Shown: piece by piece, positions 20,483 through 30,707 of the stretch
How the letters are laid out: each line of letters starts with the position of its first letter
How positions within the stretch are numbered: the stretch's first letter is position 1
DNA from: Elysia marginata
Taxonomy: Eukaryota > Mollusca > Gastropoda > Plakobranchidae
Length of the DNA: 31,502 nucleotides
Assembly (NCBI GenBank): GCA_019649035.1
Contig: BMAT01009605.1
Location: forward strand, 161,097-192,598
Reading direction: 5' to 3'
The notes under the pieces: generated by a model
Database searches by the model: none
Told to the model about the DNA's origin: nothing
What the model saw: only the letters and a program-made list of their open reading frames with translations
Translations under genes and position numbers: made by a program

Positions 20483-20560
20483 TGCAAACAATGAGAGGTA
20501 GGCTACGATAAAATCCCCAAATGCAAACAATGAGAGGTAGGCTACGATAAATTCCCCAAA
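20483..20560 (+). repeat. 39-base unit, two tandem copies
   Basis: TGCAAACAATGAGAGGTAGG and the following 19 bases repeat back to back (20483-20521 and 20522-20560) with one difference, so the duplication is recent. Confidence 0.9.
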
Positions 20561-20654
20561 TGCAAAATGTTAAAAACATGGCACAGAGGACAATGTCATT
20601 GAGATTAAAATGCAAACAGTACATACATGTGTACCTTAACTCTTAATATGGTCT

Positions 20655-20850
20655 AGATGAGATATTTCAAACCAATGGGAACATAATTCAACTTCAAGAT
20701 GACCAAAAATCAAACAATCAGGATACATTTCAGGGGAATGGTAAAATTGATCATCTGAATATAGTTCAAATTAAGCAAATATTTGAATTATCCAGGTTAT
20801 ATGGACTTGATTGTATAGAAAAACAAAAAACCTTGACTTCTCATTATGGA
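20655..20850 (+). repeat. Dispersed repeat family R3, copy 3
   Basis: It reads GATATTTCAAACCAATGGGA, ACATAATTCAACTTCAAG, CATCTGAATATAGTTCAAAT, TAAGCAAATATTTGAATTAT and ATGGACTTGATTGTATA, then TTCTCATTATGGA. It shares the first half with the 15340 copy and the second half with the 18062 copy. Confidence 0.55.
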
Positions 20851-20859
20851 CATATCAAT

Positions 20860-22828
20860 CACAGTTGTGTGGTCTAGATTGAGAGATTCACTCAACCAGG
20901 AGACTGATTCATAAGAAAGTCCCAGGCCTAGGCCTGAAATTGTCGTAGCTAGTCTTTGTTTTTTTTACAAGACAGGTCGGTATCCATGTGAAATTTTCGG
21001 ACTAGACAAACTACAACAGAAAAAAATGTGTGAATTCCTAGAAGTCAAATTGATGCCCTAGAGAAAAAGCTATGGAAAAGTAGATAAAGGAAGATTGAAA
21101 GTCTATCAAAATTTTGTCTATATTCATGGCATGGATAGGGGAGAATCTGTCATTTCCTATAAAAATGTAAACCTTTCTTTCATAGGCTTTGTATAAAATA
21201 TACTATTTTGACCTGAAATCGTCTAAATTTGGCTATGGGTTCGGCAAGTCCACATCATTTATTTTTTATACAAAGGAAAGAGACTTAGTCCAGTCCCAGA
21301 TAGCGTGTAAAGTTACCATGTATGTCACTTTTGCAGTAGGTACTAAATATTTCAATTTTTATAATCTTGATTCTACTGGTTTTTTTTTTAAAGAAGGGCA
21401 CAACTTTTTATTTTATCATCCAGATACAAACTTCAAATAAAAAGCAAATTTCCTGGAGGGAAAAAATAGCTAGACCTAGTTCAAAAAATGCACACAAAAA
21501 AAAGCCAATATCTTTTATGCTTATGTTTCAAAGGATCATCCTGATTACCCACAAAAAAAATCCATTATATATTTTTAAAATTGAAAAAAAAAAAGTCCTG
21601 CCGCAACTGAGCCAAAACATACAGCTGCACTTTAAGTGGCAGCAGAGATACTTAAGTCTGACTGCCAATAGAACTAGATCGAGATCTATCTAGATTCTTA
21701 TTGTATACTAGATAAAGAACCTCTAACTAACCTTGATCTGGATTGAATTTTAGTCCAGGTTTTAGGATTCTGCTTGATCTAGATCTAGATTAGATCTGAA
21801 GAAAGCTGATTGAAGTAAAAGACCATAAGATCTATAACCTAAGTTAGGTTGATATAGATCACGAATATGCTTATTTTTGCTTAAATCATGATCTCAAATA
21901 CTAAACAAGAAAAATCCCATCTATATGGACCTAGGCCCAAGACTTTGTCTTAGATTCAGAATGTAGGATATCAAAGCAAATTATCTAGATTAGGGTCGAT
22001 TTAAGCTTAGAAAAGAATAAAGAATGAATCAGAAATTAGCTTAGATAGTCTTGTAAGAAGTGATCTCAATCCAACACTGCAACACTAATTTAGACTGGAT
22101 CTAGAATTTTAAAAGCCTTGCATAGTGGGAGACACACTGCCAAAACAAAACTAGATGTTTACAACTAGCCTAAGCTTAGTCCAGTTGTGCAAACTTAAGA
22201 TTCAGCTGTTTTTTTCGGCAGAGGGATAAAACATGAATTAGAAGACTTAGCACAACTGAAACTCCACTGTAAAACTACATCAATGGTCTAGCTGAAGACA
22301 GACTAAGCTATTCATAGTCAGGCTCAAAACTAAGACAAGACTAGGTTATAAATAAACGGGAGGCCCAGATTAGTATGAGAGGAAGGTCAATGGTTCAAGC
22401 CTTGAAGAGCGGGCCCTTGAACTCCTCAGCATACTGGTGCTGAATTCTGGGCTTTCTTTTTAATATATTAAAAACAGTATTTAACGAAAACTAGCTGAAA
22501 TCCTAAATGCATTTCTCACGCAAATAAGGCCATCCGACATGTTCAACTAATGCAACCCCATTGAATGGATACACTCTTTTGCTTTCCAAAAGAAATGGTC
22601 TCTGGGCAGTTTCTCTTTGGTCCAAAAAGTTTATCAAGAATTCCAAATGAACTTTTTTTTACAACTATACGACTGAAGCCAATGATGTTATTAAATGAGG
22701 TGCACGCCACACAAGTCATTTCCACCGGGCACATTGAGAAGAAAGGTATCATTTTTAGCAGGTACTGCATGGTAAGACAAAGTAATCTTAATGAGGTTTA
22801 GTAAAGACATCCAAATATAGCAGGTTGA
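20860..22828. other. Intergenic region; includes likely DCAF1 3' UTR and AGATCT-rich stretch
   Basis: The part adjoining 22829 should be the DCAF1 3' UTR. Candidate minus-strand poly(A) signals are ATTAAA near 22461 and AATAAA near 21408 and 21258, with no means of choosing between them. Between about 21670 and 22110 TAGATCT-like words are frequent. No coding gene was found. Confidence 0.4.
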
Positions 22829-22992
22829 TTAGGCAAGCTCAAACAATACATCATCTAAATCACCAGGATCGTCATCATCTTCATCATCATCGTCGTTGTC
22901 ATCGTCATCACTGCTGCCTGATGGACTCAATTCTGCTACCTCCATTTCATCATTGTCGTTATCATTGTTATTGTTATTATCACTGTCGCTGT
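22829..22992 (-). CDS. DCAF1: DCAF1 terminal exon, acidic tail part 2
   Basis: It encodes [19 protein letters not shown], then [13 protein letters not shown] and an Asp-rich end to [10 protein letters not shown] and a TAA stop. The acceptor TTGGTCATCAG gives the correct phase. The tail composition is as in other DCAF1 proteins, whose acidic C-terminus binds substrates and regulators. Confidence 0.92.
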
Positions 22993-25900
22993 CTGATGAC
23001 CAAAACAAAAACAAACAAAAAAAGAGAAAAATGCTGGTTAAGTTTTTTTCTTGTTAGTTGAATTTTAAAAGGACTGATTTAAACAAAAACTATGTCAAAT
23101 TTTTCAAAAAAATCATTTTTAGTTTGAAATCTTACATTCAAACATAAAAATGTTCAGAACTTGGCATTATATCTTGGAATAGGCATGCATTTTTGAAAGA
23201 GCAAAAGACAAAAATTCAAGAAATTACAAGATAAAATGACCTAGTTCTTTGTAAATTTGACTAATAGAGTTTTCATCATATACAAAAATTTCTTTTACAT
23301 GCATTTTAAGAAGGTGATAAAAATTCAAATTTATTTCATACACAGCTAGAGGTATTTTGTTTTTCAAAACTTTTTTTTAAATAAAAATAGTTTCAAATTT
23401 AAAAGGTATTAAAATTAATGAAAATCTGGGCCGCTTTTTTACTTCAGCCTGAATTTCTTCAACATTTGCCAGTCGCATACATGGAAAATTAACAAAAACA
23501 TAAAAAAAAACAACAGACAAAGGATCTGGTTAAGAGAATATAGTTTATCTTCCAAAACTTAGGATATAAGTTGTTAGTTCAATTTAAAATGACTTCATTT
23601 CCATAGTCCATGTTACTGCTTAACCACTGCAATGCTGAGTTATAATTTCAGTGTATTTATCTACGTCAGAGTGTGGAGATAAAACCAACTCTGGATCTAC
23701 ATAAGAAATCTTTAGATCTATGTCCTTTGTTATCTTTTACAATATAGCAATGGAAATACTAAATAGATGTGTTATGCTTTTAATGACAGAAAGCTTCTAA
23801 AACAGAGAAGGCCTGTATCTAGACTTAGACTAAATTTAGACCTAGAGGTCAAAATTGATTGCATAGCAGTATAGTGGTTAAGGATAAGTTAAAGAAAAAT
23901 CTGGCAACCCATATCCTTACCTGATGAGCCGTCAACAAACTGCAGTACTGCATCGTCGTCATCATCATCATCATCTCCATCATCATCATCGTCATCATCA
24001 TCATAATCGTCTGGTTCATCATTCTGAGGGTTGTCGTCATCATCCTCCACTTGATCCTCAGGCTCCCTGTTCTTGCCGACCTCGTAAATTCTACAAAAAG
24101 CTTCTTCTGAGTCAGCATCAGGCTGGTTGGTGTTCTGATTGAAATATTATTAAAGGTATGAAATTAGCAGTGGAGAGAAGTTGGCTTCATAGTGGAAATG
24201 CCTGAAATGTCTGCCTTTAGTATGATTCAAACCTTCGACTTATAGATGCTTCAGCACCCACCGCCTTGCCACTTAGAGAAACATACCTTAAACCTTGTCG
24301 CCACTACGCTCCTTAAAAAAGGAGTTTCATGGCAAAGGTCCTTGTCTAGCCTCTCTAAGCGACTCGCTTACTTAAACGGGAAGATCCAAATCCCACCAAA
24401 GTCAACCATTTAAATCCGGAAGCACACCAACACTTAGCCATAAACAACAAACACAGAGAACAAACGATAACATTTAAGGTATGCCTCATATGGATTATAG
24501 ATCTAGAGATCAGAATAAATAATGGAGGCAGCCACTGCGCTTTCTGGCAGATTAAGACACACAAAATTCATATTACATTGTAAATAAACCTAGGTACCCT
24601 AAAATGTATCTCTGCGAAAAGAAGAGAAATGAGTACCTTCATCACAGAAAAAAAGAAAACTGCCAAAGTCACAAGGCAGGACTGCATTGCTGACCGAAGG
24701 CTATAACTTAAGTAATACTCAAGAAAGTCAAGATTAAGACGAAATATTATAAAGTGAAAACACAAGAAGATAACATTTTATCTCTCTGAGATATATGTGA
24801 GTCCGGGTAGAGTACATACCAAATTATCAGCTGTGACTACATGCCAAAATCTTTATGTTTAACTTGTGTCCGTTTGCAATACTCATAATGTTGACTCTAG
24901 CTAATGAGTTCAAGTTCTGGATCTAGGACCACACACCTAAACCAGTTTGGGTAAAATGAGCGGCATAAACAATACCACCCCCCCCTTAGGCTCAAAGAAG
25001 GGACTATGACAATATGATGCGTAAAACTAATGTTTCCACCAGTTTCACCATGCATTAATTAAAGCTGACTGTCAAATTGAGGCCAAGAGACCTTGAGACA
25101 TCTCGTGTCGTAAAGTTTACAACAAAACAGGATGGTAGCTGGCCTGAGAGGCAGCAGTATTTGTAATCGGTAGTTTAACTACTATTTATATCCCGAGGTG
25201 TTTGGGTCCTTGGAGATGATAGGCTCCAGCAAGGTCAAAGGGCAGGCCCAGGTGGTCAAAATCTCATGCTTTGTGAGTATTTTTTACTGACTGAACAAGC
25301 TAGAAAGAGGCATAGATTTTCCACCTTTTTGTATTTTCAGGACGTACCTTATGACGGGTTATCACTGGTTCTCAAATAAGCCTGCCTATTTTCACACATG
25401 CATATAAACAAAAAAAAAACACATTATGATCTGCGTTATATTGTTTTTAAAAGATATTTCAAAAGGATTAATAGGACAAACGCACAAAACTTATCTTTCT
25501 AGATGACTGGGTGTGCTTAATTTTGGTAGCCTCAGTTGCTGATAAGAGACAGAAATTAGAGCATTCATTTCACAGTTGAGGGAGGAATGTTTTATAATGA
25601 CTTTACCCACCTCTATAATTCCAAGCAGAGTATCATCTCTGTTGATGGCAACATCGAAAATACTACTCGTCTTCAGATCAAACGTACCTTTTGAAAAATG
25701 ATGATAAAAAAAGAGGAAAATGTAACATTTAATATTGAGAAAATACAAAGTAAAACTGATTAAAAAAACTGACCCAGGCAAAATTAATTACTTATTTTAT
25801 ATAAGTTCATAGTTCTTTATTTCAGTCACCACACATATTCAAAATGAGTTTTTTTACTTCCATTAGTACACTTGATAAGTTCTGTTTGTAGGTGTTTCTG

Positions 25901-28900
25901 CTGTATTTTGGAGTTACCTTTCTGTGCTAGTCTTAGGATGGTAATTTGATAAGCATAAAAATATTCACTGCAGAAAAGCAGGCACTCTCTCTTCCTCCCC
26001 CCAAATTCATGCAGTTGAATTATGAAATTCTGCTCAGCAATATTAAAACAAAATAAAAGTAGAAATTGAAAAGGAATTTCTATCAACACATTGAACTAAT
26101 GATATGATTTCATTTTCTTCTGCAGTTAGAAAACCAAAACTGCAAGAAGTGTTTGGGAACGTACCAATATTACAGTAGTTGAGGGCATCGTAGGTTCTCA
26201 GGGTAGAGGCATAATCTCTGCGAGTGTAGAGATCTCCCTGGGACTCGTCATCCACTCGGATGGCTTGAACATTAAAACAAATTAATGGTAGCCATACCAT
26301 AAAAACTATTACTCAGTCAACATACAAATTCCATACTGAAAAGAGTTCACATTGTGACATGCATATTGAAAACATCATACCATTCGTACAATTGATACTA
26401 TGGATTGTAACAATAGGCCTAGTAGTTTAATAAAGATAACAGCAAAAGCAACAACAGCTACAAGTCATTATAATAATAAGGATAAAAATGGTCATAATAT
26501 CGGCAATAAAGATAACAGTGATATCAAGAGTTATTTTGATAATAGCAACATTTCTTACATTCTTCTATTAAATCACAATACTTTTTAAAAAGTTTCTCTA
26601 TAATTAAACTTTTGACTGAGGTGACTTCTTTTTTTTTAATGGTAGTGAAATTAAAAACAACTTTGACTTGCAAAAGAAGACAAATGGATCAACAGATGTG
26701 CATTTGGAAAGATATGATTAACTTTATCTAAGAAAAGTGGCTAATGTGTTTTTGTATGCACTATTATGACTAAAAATCCAAACACACAAAGGTCTTTGGT
26801 AAAAAATGTTAATTGGACAAATGCTATTTCCATTTTTATCTACAGGCAATATTTAGATAAATTATTTGGTACCACTTTCATTGTAAGCTTCCCTTTTCTT
26901 TTCAATTTTTCTGACCCACCTTAATTCTTTTGTCTCTTAAAGATAATATTGTCACCACAATAGCATCTTTAGAATTTTCCCTCAAACCTGTGCAAATCAG
27001 GATTTTGTCATAATTTTTGAGCCGTTAAAATCACTTAAGCAGTGAAAGGCGTATGTTTGTAAGCACTCTAATACTGCTTAAGCAGTGGAGGGCTACAGCG
27101 CTTGTAATAATAAGCACCAGAACATTGCTAAAGCGGTAGAGCTAGGTCGCAGTAAAGTACGGGTAAATAGAGGTTTATTCTTGGCCAATCATACAGGCAG
27201 ATTTTATTTGCATCGTAAAAGGAGTAAAAAGAAACATGTCTGCACCCATGTGTTTTTAATAGGGCATTTTTCTTTTATAAAGAATAAATTTTACAATGAA
27301 ACAGATTCAAACCAAACCTGGAACTGAATAGACTAAACATACATGTAAACAGCTTTTTCCAGTCGCTGAAATACTAGCAAAGTTTGAACATTTTGATGGT
27401 CTGTTACAAAGACAACCCAATAAATCACGTTTTTCACCCAGGAGTCCAAGTATAGGGTCATCAAAAAATCAGGAGGTCAGGGCTCAAAGTCAAACTCAGG
27501 CAAAAATGGAATAAACATATTTTAAGACATCTTAAGATTACAAAGTTCAACCTTCTTCTTTATCCTTTGTACAGAAAGGAGTTTATCGGTTTGCATGATG
27601 CTAACACAAAGACATACTAAGGCAATCACTTCGATTGGAGTTTTTCCAAATAATGACAGGACCATAACAATATGCAACACTCACCGTAGATGACATCACC
27701 ACTGTGGTTAAACATAATCTGGCACTGATCCAGAGCTGGTATCGTGTTGAGCAGACGGAAAGTCCGGATGTCCCACTGTATTAGGTGCTGGTTAAGGCCA
27801 AGTTTACTTCATTTCAACAAGTTTGACTACTGATCCTCAACGTGGTTGGGAGGGGGGGGGAGAAGAGAGAGAGATGGCCGCCCTAGCAAGAGGCTAAATC
27901 AAGCTAAATCTTGTGAACCAGTTCTTAAAAAAAGTAGAAAATTAATATACTTCACCATTCTACTGCTGAGTTATTATTTCAGCGTAGATCTACGGAGTGG
28001 AGTGTGGAGTGGAGCTAAAACCGCCGCTAGATCTATATGACAAATCTATAGCTCAATCTTGTTTGTTACCTTCATTGTTCAACATAAGAGAATTTACTAA
28101 TAAATAGATGTTAGTTTTTATGCTTGGATGGATGGACGCAAAGTGACAACAATAAAAAAAGACTTATTAAGATCTGAACTACATCTGAAAGCTGAAATCA
28201 GTTGAATTGTGGTATTGTAGTTAAGATTCTAGCTTCTTCAACAACGGGCAGAGTGGCAGAGTGGTTAGTGCGTCAGACTCATGATTCGGGGATCGTGGGT
28301 TTGATTCTCGACCATGCCATGCTGCATTTGCTTTGGTTAAGCAATTTACCCTAACTCTCCCCAGTCCAGCCACCTGTAAAATGGGTACCCAGCTGCAGGC
28401 AATTCTTGAATTTGTGATATGCACCTGCAACACCCTGCATATGGGTAAAAATTGGCTTCCAAGTGTAATGGTCTGCTGGGGCATTAGTGGCACTGCTCTG
28501 TGGGGACACATTTACTCTGAGTAATGAAGCCAAAATTTCAAAAAGAGATTAATACAGTGTATAATGAAAAAAAAACAATCAAATGTAAAAACAACAGATT
28601 TGGATTGCGAAAAATTTTTTAACTATAAATCAAGAAACTAGGCAATAATTTTTTTGACATTTTAAACATAAGAGATTTCATTCCATTAGGTTAGCCTGTA
28701 AATCCATGCTTGGACACATGTAAAAACAAGGAGGCAGAACTTTCCCTTTCATGTGCTTAGCCGCTGTTTCATCATTCCTGAATGTTGAAACCTCAAAGAA
28801 ATCCATCTTGAGATGGTTTCATTCTTGTTTCCATTGAGCATTTTAAAGAAGTCATCATTTACCAGCCTCTCATCCAAATTTTGCCACACTGTGTGGCTGC

Positions 28901-30707
28901 TCAGGCTTAAAGAATTCAGCAGTTTGGGCGTTATAACACTAATAAACTGCAAACTTCCTATCAGTCAACTCCTCTAAAGTCAATATCCCAGAGACATAAC
29001 CAATACCATCAACTAAAATGAAAAGTTGAGTTATGTTCTGATCCATATTTAACCGTCCCCATGGACGCAAGGACTAAAAAAAAAATCAATTTCGCTGAAA
29101 ACCAACTTAGGCAAAGATGGATGTATAGATACATATTTATATTTTATCCAAGAGCCCAACAACTTCAGTGTAAGCCTGACACTCTAAGCGAGAACTAAGA
29201 ATATGAAGCAGACGTCTATTTAGCGCCTACATAGAAATTGATTTTACAAAAATTAACCCACCAAGAAAAAGAAGCCAAACTGAGAGATTGTGGGAGAGCA
29301 TGAGTGAGAGAAATACAGAGAAAATGGCATTACAGAATTGGCAGGATACAATCTCAGAATTAATGACGACCTCGAGGCCTCGCGGGTGGAAGCAACCGCT
29401 TGTGTACTGGTTGAACTTGTCAAACTTGTAGATGAGTTTGTTTGATCTCACATCCCACAGGTTGCCGTCATTCAGAACTAGGTCATCTGTGGGGTTAAAA
29501 GTCGCCTCATTGTACTTGTAACCATTGGCCTTGACCTGGTCGTACATTGTCTGGACAACAGTTCCTGTTGCTGTGTCATAAATCTGGTTCGGAAGAAAAA
29601 AAATTTTTTACATGATATTACTATATCAATATTTTCAAGGCAGCATGCTAAAGCTGTGAAAGAATAATTATGTAACGTTATGGTTTTTTCAGATTAGTGA
29701 GAGCCAACTACATATGACCCTCAACCAAACAGTCAATATATATATACTTAAAAGAAGCAAGATCACAATTTTTTAAACATGTCAAACTTTGAGTGAAATG
29801 ACTTAACAGGTTTCTAGGCTGACTACAAAAAAGGACTCAAAAAACCTACACGTTGAAGGCAAAAAAACAAAAAGTAAAGATATGAATTTATAAAAGAAAT
29901 ATTTTTGTTGTAATTCCACCAATTGTTAACAAACTCAACTTCCTTATTTATTTATTTTTTTTTGGCCACACAGATTTTTTTTTATCGTAGAAATTTTAGA
30001 GGCAAAGGAAAAAAAACAGATTGATTCCAACATACCCTCGCAATCATTTCCTTTGTTCCGATGAACCTGTCATGGCTTTGATTAGCCAGGTTAGCTGTGT
30101 ACTCGTCAAATCTGTACCTGTGGAGGTATTGGACAGACTTTCATATATTTGAGTTTCAGCATGATTCAGCAATTGCGTGATTCTTAATAAGATGAATTCA
30201 AATTTGATACATGTAAGAATGTTTAGAATGCTTTAAGATTTAATTTTTAAAACTGTTTGGTGCCCTTACAGTCAAGCCCATGTAGTGGGAATCCACATAT
30301 TTGAAATATCAGCCTAATTTCAACAATATTCAGATTAACAATTTCATCTTTGTTTCATACTGATAATGTGATTTTCGGATAATTCAAAATTAAATTTTGT
30401 CCTGATGAGGTTTGAAATACCAAACAGGGCTGTACTAAAAACTTTTTGTTGTAATTATGGTTATGGCCATACTCAATTCAAAAAAATTTAAGGCAGATAA
30501 AGTTAGAATAGGGATTAAAAAAAAAAAGATTAAAAAGACGAAACGGAAAGCAAAAACATAAAAGGTTTCATTATATTCAACTAACCAACCAACCAACCAG
30601 GCAAAAGAAACTTACGAAAGTTTGACATTCACGTCTGTACGGTTAAAGTTCCACAGAGCACAATTTTGAGATGCTCCCCAAGTGCTTGTAAACAAAATGT
30701 CAGGATT
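22829..30707 (-). CDS. DCAF1: DCAF1 (VprBP), C-terminal eight exons, 5' part beyond window
   Basis: DCAF1 is the substrate receptor that docks targets on the DDB1-CUL4-RBX1 ubiquitin ligase. The coding exons are 30616-30707, 30036-30117, 29350-29583, 27685-27775, 26165-26263, 25611-25687, 23921-24134 and 22829-22992. They sum to 1053 nt (350 residues plus stop) with all phases consistent. They cover the last part of the WD40 propeller and the acidic tail. Diagnostic segments are [54 protein letters not shown] and [12 protein letters not shown]. Both WDXR boxes that contact DDB1 are present (WDVR at fragment residues 101-104 and WDIR at 137-140). From fragment residue ~250 to the end the protein is mostly Asp, Glu and Asn. 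The family is about 1,500 residues long, so roughly three quarters lies upstream, beyond the right edge. Confidence 0.95.
23619..23882 (+). mobile_element. MITE-like element M1, copy 1 (DCAF1 last intron)
   Basis: The ends are inverted copies: CTTAACCACTGCAATGCTGAG at the left and the complement of GCATAGCAGTATAGTGGTTAAG at the right. The interior matches 27950-28225: GCTGAGTTATAATTTCAG, ATCTACG, GAGTGTGGAG, TAAAACC and AAATAGATGT in order. Non-coding. Confidence 0.65.
23921..24134 (-). CDS. DCAF1: DCAF1 exon, end of propeller and acidic tail part 1
   Basis: It encodes [31 protein letters not shown] and then a run of Asp with a few Gly and Tyr, ending [10 protein letters not shown]. The acceptor is TTTCAATCAG and the donor G|GTAAGG. 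The GAT/GAC codons form a trinucleotide-like tract that is read as His repeats on the other strand. Confidence 0.93.
24200..24278 (-). mobile_element. tRNA-like SINE fragment in DCAF1 intron
   Basis: On the minus strand TAAGTGGCAAGGCGGTGGGTGC (24254-24275) resembles an A box and GGTTTGAATCA (24223-24233) a B box, at tRNA-like spacing. No proper acceptor stem closes it, so it is a SINE head or tRNA pseudogene rather than a tRNA gene. Confidence 0.45.
24280..25610. other. DCAF1 intron, no identified feature
   Basis: Intronic sequence with no further exon or recognised repeat. Confidence 0.5.
25611..25687 (-). CDS. DCAF1: DCAF1 exon
   Basis: It encodes [20 protein letters not shown] followed by LLGIIE, the last propeller strands. 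The acceptor is TTCAAAAG and the donor GAG|GTGGGT (phase 0). Confidence 0.9.
26165..26263 (-). CDS. DCAF1: DCAF1 exon
   Basis: It encodes [20 protein letters not shown] and [14 protein letters not shown], matching the FRTFNATDYKPIATID blade. The acceptor is ATGTTCAAG and the donor G|GTACGT. The open frame continues into flanking intron on both sides, which inflates ORF calls. Confidence 0.9.
26264..27684. other. DCAF1 intron with degenerate tandem units
   Basis: No exon was seen. At about 27030-27140 three degenerate units of about 45-55 bases carry CTTAAGCAGTGAAAGGCG, CTTAAGCAGTGGAGGGC and CTAAAGCGGTAGAGC. An AACA/ATAA-rich low-complexity stretch lies at 26430-26530. Confidence 0.5.
27685..27775 (-). 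CDS. DCAF1: DCAF1 exon with second WDXR box
   Basis: It begins [18 protein letters not shown] and ends HSGDVIYG. The WDIR box is the second DDB1-contact motif. The acceptor is CTAATACAG and the donor G|GTGAGT (phase 1). Confidence 0.95.
27950..28225 (+). mobile_element. MITE-like element M1, copy 2 (DCAF1 intron)
   Basis: This copy has the same order of words as 23619-23882: ACTGCTGAGTTATTATTTCAG, GATCTACGGA, GAGTGTGGAG, GCTAAAACC, AATAGATGTTAG, and an end near GGTATTGTAGTTAAG. It directly abuts a SINE. Confidence 0.6.
28246..28575 (+). mobile_element. CORE-type SINE with tRNA head
   Basis: The tRNA-like head has an A box at 28254-28272 (TGGCAGAGTGGTTAGTGCG) and a B box at 28298-28308 (GGTTTGATTCT). 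The body at 28321-28391 (GCTGCATTTGCTTTGGTTAA, then a stretch ending CACCTGTAAAATGGGTACCC) aligns along its length with the CORE domain known from MIR, whose hallmark is CTGTAAAATGGG. The element ends in an A-rich stretch near 28565. Boxes and core are well kept. Confidence 0.7.
28576..29349. other. DCAF1 intron, no identified feature
   Basis: AT-rich intronic sequence. No exon, RNA gene or clear repeat was found. Confidence 0.5.
29350..29583 (-). CDS. DCAF1: DCAF1 exon with first WDXR box
   Basis: 78 codons run from [16 protein letters not shown] to VINSEI. It contains [14 protein letters not shown], the WDVR box and [16 protein letters not shown], among the best-conserved stretches of DCAF1. 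The acceptor is CGAACCAG. The donor ATT|GTATCC is a weaker match to consensus, but the next exon continues exactly with WDIRTF. Confidence 0.95.
30036..30117 (-). CDS. DCAF1: DCAF1 exon
   Basis: It encodes [20 protein letters not shown] then TKEMIAR, matching the QDRVIGTKGDIA stretch of the human protein. The acceptor is CCTCCACAG and the donor AGG|GTATGT (phase 0). Confidence 0.9.
30616..30707 (-). CDS. DCAF1: DCAF1 exon (first in window)
   Basis: It encodes [20 protein letters not shown] and on to VKLS, a WD40 blade with the STWG...ALW signature of DCAF1. The acceptor is TCTCCCTAG and the donor TC|GTAAGT. I assumed phase 0 entry because the frame matches. Confidence 0.88.

Noticed and set aside
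20483..20560. CRISPR-like repeat
   Set aside because: There are just two back-to-back units with no spacers, in a eukaryotic genome.
16683..22801. Scattered 60-108 residue frames in the intergenic region
   Set aside because: None shows a domain, a low-complexity-free conserved look, or phase-compatible neighbours. They are at the length expected by chance.
22825..24142. Plus-strand His-rich frames (22825-23061 and 23924-24142)
   Set aside because: They are the opposite strand of the DCAF1 Asp-rich exons.
28221..28533. Minus-strand frames containing [16 protein letters not shown]
   Set aside because: This is the antisense translation of the SINE head and is not a gene.
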